Assembly (NCBI GenBank): GCA_019322855.1
Contig: JAHWIA010000069.1
Coordinates: 1-5,228, forward strand
Direction of reading: 5' to 3'
From: Candidatus Woesearchaeota archaeon
GTDB lineage: Archaea > Nanobdellota > Nanobdellia > Woesearchaeales > WJKV01
Length of the DNA: 5,228 bases
A program made the position numbers and the translations under genes. The notes below the pieces were generated by a model that was given only the letters and a program-made list of their open reading frames with translations, was not told where the DNA came from and made no database searches. Of this stretch, positions 1 through 5,075 are shown one piece after another (position 1 is the stretch's first letter; each line of letters starts with the position of its first letter).

Positions 1-1703
1 AATTCATAATATGCAGGCCTGTGAAACAGAAGCACAGGATTGCCCAGATTTTCAAACAACGGTCCGATGACATCGCCCAGTCTCGGATCTGCCAATTGCC
101 TGTCATCAACTTCTGAAGCGCATCCTGTGACTGCAATGATCGGAATCTTAAGTTCTTTTCCTATCTCACTTAAGGTGTAAGCAATGCTGTTCAATCTCCT
201 GTCCCTGCTGTTGAACCTGGTATTCAAGGCAGGCCTGTCTTCCACCATCTCTTTCGGCATCTTATATCCCGTATAAGTCATACGTATGTATTCTCTATAA
301 GAAGCCTTTGCTATTTTTCTTCGGCTCTCTTCTTTCTTTGATATGTGTTCTTGTAGTGCCCATACATCGTCGATGATGACTGCGTCAAAAGCTTTTGAAT
401 GAAATATCTTGAGCAAGGCAACAATCTTTTCAAGGCTCAAGTCTGGTGAGAAATCCGCAACCAATTGATGCGTGGAAATTCTTTCTGCAGTCTTTTTCAG
501 ATCTTCCATCGGATAGATGCCCTGATATAGTTCACTCAGAGGAAGTTTCGTGAACAAACTTAATGACTTGAATGTAAAATCCTGTCTGTTATCTCTTGTT
601 GTAAAATAAAGAACTCTTCTTTGTTTTGACAATCTATATGCAAGATTCAATGCAAACTCGCTCGCACCCATCTGCGGTCTTCCTGCAAGGACTATCAATC
701 CAGGATAAAGTCCGATGATCTTGTCATCCAGGTCCTTGAAATCTGTGGGTATGAAACTTTCACTTAAAATATTATTTTGTTCAAGTTTGCCGATAACGTC
801 TTTCGCAACAGGACCTGCCCAATTGAAAGTCTGGAAATGCACTTCTGAAGTTCTTTCTATGTCGTGCAATGCCCTGTCTGCCAAAGCCATCAACTCATCT
901 TGCTTCATTGCATGATTATCCAGAATTACATTAGTCATATCTTGCGCGTTTTTTGACAATCTTCGTATACCTGCACAAGTCCGCAGGTCTCTAAGATATG
1001 TCTGCGCCCTGTCCACTTTCATCTCCCTGTTCTTTCTATTATAAGAGCTTGTCAAGAATGCATAATCAGAAGGCTTTAAATTTTGATTTTGAACTGCTTC
1101 CTCACTCAGCCTGTCAAGCAAGAGCTGAAGATCCATCGTCCTTTTTTCTGACATAATATCTAACATAGTCTCAAAGATAACAACGTGATTGCCGTAATAG
1201 AAATCGAATGTCTTTGCCTGCAGAAAAACTCCCTGCAATGCATCCATATTGTATGCAAAACCTACTAGCAAAGCTTCTTCAAATCCAGATTTGGTGAACT
1301 GCGGAAACATCTCTCTTTTTGTCTTCGCTTTTATTGTTTTTGAAGAACCTCTAAAGATTGAATATCTTTGGATATTATCAGCATATAGTTCTGCATCTCT
1401 CCATGACATGTCCCTTGATTTTTTGAACTCTTCATCTTCAAGAAATGAGAAGTCCTGCATCCTCAGACCGTCTTCCTTAATCAGGGCATCTTTCAATGAG
1501 TCTAAAGAAAATTCCTCGCCTGATTTTTTTATTCTTACTATCCTTCTGTATATATCTTGATGTATGTCTTCTTTAAAATCCCAAGGATTCAATCTCTGGA
1601 GAACATCAGAAGTGAATTCATGATTGAATGTTAAGCCTACTAGCAATTCTTTTTCTAAATTTCCCACCATATCATCCGGCCTGCCAATACTAAAATCTTC
1701 CAT
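1..1703 (-). CDS. DnaB-family helicase-like protein with tandem N-terminal domains and a degenerate ATPase site (C-terminus beyond left edge)
   Basis: Reading from ATG 1703 gives 567 open codons to the edge. Residues about 15-92 and 141-222 each resemble the DnaB N-terminal helical domain: both hold LLVG (20-23 and 145-148), a DF motif and a following helix. Residues about 235-290 resemble the DnaB linker. A RecA-like core follows from about 325. The P-loop GRPQMGAS (341-348) matches DnaB's xRPSMGKT but has Ala347 for the lysine. Arg370 replaces the glutamate of DnaB's SLEM motif. Walker B IIDD (443-446) is kept, while VTGCAS (525-530) replaces the usual LSQLNR. Residues 449-510 form a basic insertion. 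The arginine-finger motif lies beyond the edge. DnaB unwinds DNA at bacterial forks; this copy probably cannot hydrolyse ATP by the standard mechanism, so a structural or regulatory role is inferred. The other upstream ATG (1714) is out of frame. Family call is firm; function unknown. Confidence 0.85.
   Translation of the reverse strand, partial: MEDFSIGRPDDMVGNLEKELLVGLTFNHEFTSDVLQRLNPWDFKEDIHQDIYRRIVRIKKSGEEFSLDSLKDALIKEDGLRMQDFSFLEDEEFKKSRDMSWRDAELYADNIQRYSIFRGSSKTIKAKTKREMFPQFTKSGFEEALLVGFAYNMDALQGVFLQAKTFDFYYGNHVVIFETMLDIMSEKRTMDLQLLLDRLSEEAVQNQNLKPSDYAFLTSSYNRKNREMKVDRAQTYLRDLRTCAGIRRLSKNAQDMTNVILDNHAMKQDELMALADRALHDIERTSEVHFQTFNWAGPVAKDVIGKLEQNNILSESFIPTDFKDLDDKIIGLYPGLIVLAGRPQMGASEFALNLAYRLSKQRRVLYFTTRDNRQDFTFKSLSLFTKLPLSELYQGIYPMEDLKKTAERISTHQLVADFSPDLSLEKIVALLKIFHSKAFDAVIIDDVWALQEHISKKEESRRKIAKASYREYIRMTYTGYKMPKEMVEDRPALNTRFNSRDRRLNSIAYTLSEIGKELKIPIIAVTGCASEVDDRQLADPRLGDVIGPLFENLGNPVLLFHRPAYYE
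501..516. repeat. 16-bp direct repeat, internal copy
   Basis: Identical to the 16 bp over the start codon at 1695-1710. Here it lies in the coding frame and encodes the end of a Tyr-Pro pair followed by Met399-Glu-Asp. It therefore also creates an in-frame ATG with the same surroundings as the real start. No convincing TATA box lies 26 nt upstream of this internal ATG. Confidence 0.6.
660..683 (-). other. Degenerate Walker A (P-loop) of the DnaB-like protein
   Basis: This encodes residues 341-348, GRPQMGAS. The framework (Arg-Pro-x-Met-Gly, preceded by LIVLA and followed by EFALNLA) is the DnaB P-loop, but the codon for the phosphate-binding lysine is GCG (Ala) at 663-665. No nearby lysine can substitute without a shift, and the reading frame is intact on both sides. 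Confidence 0.85.
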
Positions 1704-1710
1704 CGGATAG
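1695..1710. repeat. 16-bp direct repeat, copy at the DnaB-like start codon
   Basis: The plus-strand sequence ATCTTCCATCGGATAG occurs here and again, identically, at 501-516 within the same gene. Here it covers 7 nt upstream of the start codon plus the first three codons (Met-Glu-Asp). Whether it has a role is unknown. Confidence 0.6.
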
Positions 1711-1724
1711 CCATATTGTGGCGA

Positions 1725-1732
1725 ATTTATAA
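1725..1732 (-). promoter_or_regulatory. TATA box for the DnaB-like gene
   Basis: The minus strand reads TTATAAAT, centred 25.5 nt upstream of the A of ATG 1703. That is the usual archaeal TATA-to-start-site distance, so transcription would begin at or next to the start codon. No Shine-Dalgarno is visible before this ATG. A leaderless transcript would also exclude the out-of-frame ATG at 1714. Confidence 0.55.
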
Positions 1733-1752
1733 GATTTACCTATGTATATAAA

Positions 1753-2220
1753 CTAGAATTCAAGGTCTTCAAACTCTTTCAGCCATCTGTCATTGTCCAT
1801 TCCTAATGAATATTCTATGACATTGAGTTTCTTGCTCTTCAGGAATTTTATGAATCTCTCCTGTTTTTTCTTATTCCATCTGTTGAATGCCACAGCTGTC
1901 TTGCACAGATAATTTATCAGACAGTCCTGGTCATTTCTCATCTCCTTGCCTTTGTTCATCTTAGGATGCAAAGGACACAAAACCCTGGTCACACCTTTCT
2001 TGTCTTTCATGAAGATGACATTCCTGCACACACCACACCATCTTCTCTGTCCAGCTCTTGATCTTTTTGCAAACTCTTTGTGCGTCTTGCAGTCCTTATA
2101 CTCCATTGTATTCTTCTGGATACCTTCCCTGACTTCTTTAGGAGTGCTGTAATCATAGCCACAGCATCCAAAACAGCTGAGTTTCCCTAATTGACATAAA
2201 CTTGTTTTTGTATAAGCCAT
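1753..2220 (-). CDS. Cysteine-rich, probable metal-binding protein of unknown function
   Basis: I do not recognise a characterised family. The 155-residue protein has ten cysteines, at 9, 16, 19, 20, 44, 62, 65, 82, 100 and 106, plus His47 and His85. The clusters are SCFGCCG (15-21), CGVC (62-65), CPLHP (82-86) and paired Cys100/Cys106. Such spacing suits zinc or iron-sulfur binding, and the N-terminal cluster loosely recalls YkgJ-type cysteine-cluster proteins. The protein has no signal peptide or membrane segment, so it is probably cytosolic. The region from 47 to 130 is strongly basic, which would allow nucleic-acid binding; the tail (140-155) is acidic and aromatic. It lies 32 nt after the metallopeptidase and 49 nt before the DnaB-like gene, on the same strand, but it has its own TATA-like box. 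The start is the first ATG and agrees with leaderless spacing. Confidence 0.85.
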   Translation of the reverse strand: MAYTKTSLCQLGKLSCFGCCGYDYSTPKEVREGIQKNTMEYKDCKTHKEFAKRSRAGQRRWCGVCRNVIFMKDKKGVTRVLCPLHPKMNKGKEMRNDQDCLINYLCKTAVAFNRWNKKKQERFIKFLKSKKLNVIEYSLGMDNDRWLKEFEDLEF

Positions 2221-2221
2221 T

Positions 2222-2240
2222 AAATAAAAGGAAAAGAAAT
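2222..2240 (-). terminator. T-rich stretch after the metallopeptidase, possible archaeal terminator
   Basis: On the minus strand, 13-31 nt after the stop codon at 2253-2255, the sequence is a broken T tract (runs of 3, 4, 4 and 3 T). Archaeal RNA polymerase can stop at T tracts without a hairpin. The tract is interrupted and overlaps the next gene's promoter-to-start interval, so the call is weak. Confidence 0.25.
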
Positions 2241-2241
2241 C

Positions 2242-2249
2242 ATATTAAA
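2242..2249 (-). promoter_or_regulatory. TATA-like box for the cysteine-rich gene
   Basis: The minus strand reads TTTAATAT, centred 25.5 nt from ATG 2220. No Shine-Dalgarno lies between them; the interval is pyrimidine-rich. The box sits just after the metallopeptidase stop codon, so the gene may be transcribed on its own, leaderless, although read-through from upstream is possible. Confidence 0.45.
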
Positions 2250-2252
2250 AGC

Positions 2253-3503
2253 TTACTCTTTCTTGATATTCTTAAGGTACCAGATGACAAAGTCAGGATA
2301 CACTTCCCATGCCCAGCAACCGGATGCCAAAGCTTCGTTGATGAATGCTTGATTCAAAGCGACATATTCCACACCGAACTCTTTCTCGATTCTTTCTCTG
2401 ACTTTCTTCACCAATTCATCGCCTGCAATGTATGCTAATTCAAACATTGCCTGCACAATATTGATGACGGGCTGCCATCTCGTGTCTTTCCAGAAGAAAT
2501 AAGGAAAACCATTTTCTTTTAGATATTGCTGCATGTCAAATCCTTTTTCTTTTCTTTCTCTTTCTTTAAGGATGGCATAATGCGGATAGATAGCTAATTC
2601 TGCATTCCTGACTTCATTATTCAATATGACACTCTTCAGTTCTGCATCTGACAATTCCAATTTTTCTTTATTATCCTTGATGTAATCCATGCCCCACTTC
2701 TCCCTGTCCATTGCAACACCTTCTGTCACACACTTGTTAGCCATGTGATAGACACTGAAGCTTCCTAGATGCAGTGTGGTTGGAAACTGCAATGAGAATT
2801 GCATGTGACCGCCATGCCCTAGCAATTCGTGCGAAGCTTCCAGGTATGCAAGAGCAGGCTGTATCCTGTATTTGCTAGGATCCCGTATACAAAGAAAGCT
2901 TTTGCTGCTCAATTCTAATCTGTTCAATTCTGCCCTGAAATTGCTTCGTTCCTCGCCGTAAGGAGGCAACAATACTAATTCAAAATCATACTTCTTTGGA
3001 ATGAAACCATTCTCCACTCCTAATTTCAAAATGTTTTTCTTGAACTTAGGGATCATCTTCTCGATCATCCCTCTTGCTTCTGGCGTGTCATTTCGTACAA
3101 ACCTTGGCCTTAAGAAATTCAATAACTGTATTCGTTCCCATTGTTTTCTAAAAGGCATTCTCTTGATGTTTTCTTCTACCAGTTCCAATGTACCTGGACC
3201 GTGCAGTGCTGTTATCACATCCTTGATAGAATATTTAGTTTCTGGATTTGAAAAATAATCAGCGAAAATTTCCTGCGCACTGATTCCGCACATTATATGT
3301 CTCAAGAAAAGTTTGTCAAACTCTTGTTCTGGCTTTAGGTTATTTGCAAATTCCTTGATCTTTTTCAGCTCTTCAATCACTAGCTTGAAAGCGAAAGGAT
3401 TATAGATGCTGTTTGCGTAATCTGCGTACATCCTAGTGAACTGAAAGAACAGGTCATTCAGCTTCATCAATTCCTGATCCTTAATCTCAAACTTGTGATT
3501 CAT
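2253..3503 (-). CDS. Putative zinc metallopeptidase, DUF885-like with an HEXXGH motif
   Basis: The 416-residue protein carries HELLGH at 225-230, then His233 and Gln235, and a second motif TEGVAMDREKWG at 260-271. By analogy with gluzincins, His225 and His230 would bind zinc, Glu226 would be the catalytic base and Glu261 the third ligand. The EG-A-x4-E/W-G pattern, the downstream arginine/Ala/YPHY helix (299-309) and the segment from about 357 to 394 (YIAGDELVKKVRE, then an FG and a final helical stretch) resemble the C-terminal half of DUF885 peptidases. HELLGH, however, is the dipeptidyl peptidase III (M49) form. The N-terminal 200 residues are mostly helical and unrecognised. There is no signal peptide, so it is probably a cytosolic peptidase or carboxypeptidase; the substrate is unknown. 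Its own strong TATA box gives a leaderless start at this ATG. Confidence 0.8.
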   Translation of the reverse strand: MNHKFEIKDQELMKLNDLFFQFTRMYADYANSIYNPFAFKLVIEELKKIKEFANNLKPEQEFDKLFLRHIMCGISAQEIFADYFSNPETKYSIKDVITALHGPGTLELVEENIKRMPFRKQWERIQLLNFLRPRFVRNDTPEARGMIEKMIPKFKKNILKLGVENGFIPKKYDFELVLLPPYGEERSNFRAELNRLELSSKSFLCIRDPSKYRIQPALAYLEASHELLGHGGHMQFSLQFPTTLHLGSFSVYHMANKCVTEGVAMDREKWGMDYIKDNKEKLELSDAELKSVILNNEVRNAELAIYPHYAILKERERKEKGFDMQQYLKENGFPYFFWKDTRWQPVINIVQAMFELAYIAGDELVKKVRERIEKEFGVEYVALNQAFINEALASGCWAWEVYPDFVIWYLKNIKKE

Positions 3504-3522
3504 ATAAATCGCAATTTAATGC

Positions 3523-3542
3523 CGAATATATAAATTTATTCG
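3523..3542. repeat. Inverted repeat spanning the metallopeptidase TATA box
   Basis: CGAATA at 3523-3528 and its reverse complement TATTCG at 3537-3542 flank an 8-bp A/T spacer. The whole 20 bp is a near-palindrome covering the TATA box. A repressor bound here would block TBP, so it is a candidate operator. A/T-rich palindromes also arise easily by chance. Confidence 0.35.
3527..3534 (-). promoter_or_regulatory. TATA box for the metallopeptidase gene
   Basis: The minus strand reads TTTATATA, an exact match to the archaeal TATA consensus. It is centred about 27 nt from the A of ATG 3503. The A-rich sequence just upstream could serve as the TFB recognition element. No Shine-Dalgarno precedes the ATG, so a leaderless mRNA is expected. 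Confidence 0.65.
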
Positions 3543-3557
3543 AAAAAAAGCCTTTTG

Positions 3558-3565
3558 TTTATAAA
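3558..3565 (+). promoter_or_regulatory. Distal TATA box candidate for the signal peptidase-like gene
   Basis: TTTATAAA, centred about 26 nt before position 3588. A transcript from here would carry a leader of about 15 nt to GTG 3603 or about 36 nt to GTG 3624. It competes with the second box at 3579-3586; the sequence alone does not decide which is used. Confidence 0.35.
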
Positions 3566-3578
3566 TGAAATCGCTACA

Positions 3579-3586
3579 TTTAAATA
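3579..3586 (+). promoter_or_regulatory. Proximal TATA box candidate for the signal peptidase-like gene
   Basis: TTTAAATA matches the archaeal consensus. It predicts a transcription start near 3608-3610, downstream of GTG 3603 but upstream of the purine-rich Shine-Dalgarno and GTG 3624. If used, it makes 3624 the only possible start of the two. Confidence 0.45.
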
Positions 3587-3609
3587 TTGATACTACTAAA
3601 TAGTGCTCA

Positions 3610-3615
3610 AGGGGG
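3610..3615 (+). promoter_or_regulatory. Shine-Dalgarno sequence deciding the signal peptidase-like start
   Basis: AGGGGG can pair with the UCCUCC of 16S rRNA with one G-U wobble. It lies 8 nt before GTG 3624. It falls inside the reading frame if GTG 3603 were the start, which favours 3624. It is the only plausible Shine-Dalgarno among the genes here. Confidence 0.55.
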
Positions 3616-3623
3616 AAATCAGG

Positions 3624-4139
3624 GTGAAGTTATTCATATTGGTGCTACTATTAGTATTCTCATCAGCAATAGCAGTGTCTGTAGTTGGATTTGAATATTA
3701 TAACCAAAAACAGATTGCAGATAATGATATAGTAGACCTTAGTCCTAACTCTGTCCTGCTTTCTGGCACAGAACAACCGTCTCCATCAAACTGGATTGAA
3801 GAAGAACAGATCACAGTATTGAAAGACAGGGTTGTGATTTACATTGACAATCCTACATGGGCAAGATTCGCAGACACAAACAGCATGGATCCTTTGTTGG
3901 ACATTGGCTCGCACGGAGTTGAGATAAAACCAGATTCTCCAGAACAGATAATGATTGGAGACATCATTGCCTATGAAAGGGATGACTTTGACGGCGTTGT
4001 TGTGCACAGGGTTGTTGACATCGGCCAGGATGATGAAGGCCATTACTTCATAACAAAAGGCGACAATAATAATGTTTCTGACGGAATAAAGATAAGATTT
4101 AATCAGATAAAAGGAGTTCTGGTTGCAGTTATCTGGTAA
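3624..4139 (+). CDS. Signal peptidase I-like membrane serine protease (archaeal/ER Ser-His type)
   Basis: From GTG 3624 the protein has 171 residues; GTG 3603 would add seven. A hydrophobic segment at about 3-22 anchors it in the membrane, with the rest predicted outside. The S26 signature is clear: NSMDP (86-90) with nucleophile Ser87, then IGDIIAYER (111-119), VVHRVVDI (126-133) with His128 where bacterial enzymes have lysine, and FITKGDNN (142-149) with Asp147, followed by Asp153. The Ser/His/Asp set is that of archaeal and eukaryotic Sec11-type peptidases, which remove signal peptides from Sec substrates. About 60 residues separate the anchor from the Ser box, and no second membrane helix is visible. 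It is the only plus-strand gene here, and its stop codon abuts that of the convergent lipoprotein gene. Cleavage of preproteins or pilins is inferred. Confidence 0.82.
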   Translation: MKLFILVLLLVFSSAIAVSVVGFEYYNQKQIADNDIVDLSPNSVLLSGTEQPSPSNWIEEEQITVLKDRVVIYIDNPTWARFADTNSMDPLLDIGSHGVEIKPDSPEQIMIGDIIAYERDDFDGVVVHRVVDIGQDDEGHYFITKGDNNNVSDGIKIRFNQIKGVLVAVIW

Positions 4140-5075
4140 TCATTCCTTGAACAACCCAACATCTTCAAAATATACATGCAAGAAACCTTCTGGCAGACCG
4201 TCTATCACATATTTTTCAGCACCGTATTGTCCAGGAATCAAAAGATGAGCTTCTACATTATCAGTATCCGCTGTTTTAGAAAGAGTGCGGTTTGTGTCAT
4301 GTCTTATCCCTTGTATTACTGCGACATGCACAGGAACATTGGCTGCAAAGAAGTGTCCGTTCTTGTAAAGATCTGTCTCGCCCCAGACAGTGATGTAAGC
4401 TAATGTTTTTGGATTAAGTTCTGATTCTATTCCAGTATCTCCATAAATATATTTATTCAAGCCTACTCCGCCAAAGTTAGTGTGTGTTATTCCTTTTTTC
4501 GCAGTCCTTATCTCCTGGATGTAGTATTGGAAACCTTCTGGCGACCTGAATTCAATAAAGACATCCTCTATCCTGTCGCCGGAAATATCAGAATCCCTGT
4601 CTGTCGTGTCAACAACAGCCATCCTGAACTCTCCTCTTGAATCAAACACTTCATTAGAATACATTGTATTCATCAGATGAGGTTTCAAGGCACTTCTTCC
4701 CAAGAGGATCATTGTCGGCGACCCGCCTTTTGCGCGCGTATAAAGCTCAAGGCCTGTTTCTTCAACATCTTCCTCTTCATATTCTTCTATTTCTTCTTCG
4801 ACTTCATCTTCTATAACTTCGACAACAGGCTCTGGTTCTTCAACAATCTCCACTACTTGCTGTTCTTCCACAACAGGTTCTGGCTCTTTTATCTCAACAA
4901 TCTCTGGCTCTGGAGGAGGAAGAACTATCTTTTCTGACTCTTGTGTTTCTTGCACAATGTCTTGCTCTTTAATCTCTTGTTGTTCTTCAACATCTTCTGT
5001 GACAAGACAGCCACTAATCAAAACAAGACATAAAACTAGAACCAAAAAATAGTATAATTTCATTTTATTCAACAT
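4140..5075 (-). CDS. Lipoprotein with acidic Pro/Glu/Val-rich stalk and unrecognised extracellular domain
   Basis: From ATG 5075 the protein has 311 residues; ATG 5063 (Met5, Lys, Leu) is an equally good or better start because a TATA-like box lies about 25 nt before it and the upstream gene's stop codon is at 5065-5067. Residues 5-22 form a signal peptide ending in a lipobox (LISG-Cys23), so the protein is probably lipid-anchored outside the membrane. Residues 26-107 are a low-complexity linker dominated by Glu, Val, Pro and Gln, with PEPVVE at 65-70 and 81-86; it looks like an extended acidic stalk. Residues about 108-311 form a domain with many short, probably beta, strands (for example FRMAVVD, DVFIEFRS, PVHVAVIQG) and no cysteines. 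I do not recognise it. A ligand-binding or surface-adhesion role is possible but unsupported. Confidence 0.82.
   Translation of the reverse strand: MLNKMKLYYFLVLVLCLVLISGCLVTEDVEEQQEIKEQDIVQETQESEKIVLPPPEPEIVEIKEPEPVVEEQQVVEIVEEPEPVVEVIEDEVEEEIEEYEEEDVEETGLELYTRAKGGSPTMILLGRSALKPHLMNTMYSNEVFDSRGEFRMAVVDTTDRDSDISGDRIEDVFIEFRSPEGFQYYIQEIRTAKKGITHTNFGGVGLNKYIYGDTGIESELNPKTLAYITVWGETDLYKNGHFFAANVPVHVAVIQGIRHDTNRTLSKTADTDNVEAHLLIPGQYGAEKYVIDGLPEGFLHVYFEDVGLFKE

Noticed and set aside
715..1560. Plus-strand open frames opposite the DnaB-like gene
   Set aside because: They lie entirely antisense to a continuous 567-codon frame with family motifs and show no recognisable protein features.
1712..1714. 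Upstream ATG before the DnaB-like gene
   Set aside because: It is 11 nt from ATG 1703 and out of frame with the long open frame; the TATA spacing also favours 1703.
3543..3549. Run of seven A (T on the minus strand) as a terminator
   Set aside because: On the minus strand it lies upstream of the metallopeptidase promoter and no minus-strand gene ends nearby (the nearest stop is at 4140), so there is no transcript for it to end.
3565..3603. Short 12-codon plus-strand ORF ending in TAG at the 3603 GTG
   Set aside because: Its ATG overlaps the distal TATA box and lies upstream of both predicted transcription starts, so it should not be transcribed; no ribosome site precedes it.
4801..4920. DNA-level tandem repeat in the lipoprotein stalk
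   Set aside because: The similarity reflects repeated PEPVVE-like peptide and Glu/Val codons with many mismatches; no regular repeat unit at DNA level could be defined.
4677..4937. Plus-strand open frame rich in Phe/Tyr/Trp/Leu
   Set aside because: It is the antisense of the Glu/Pro/Val-rich lipoprotein stalk; the odd composition follows from reading GAA/GAG-rich codons backwards.
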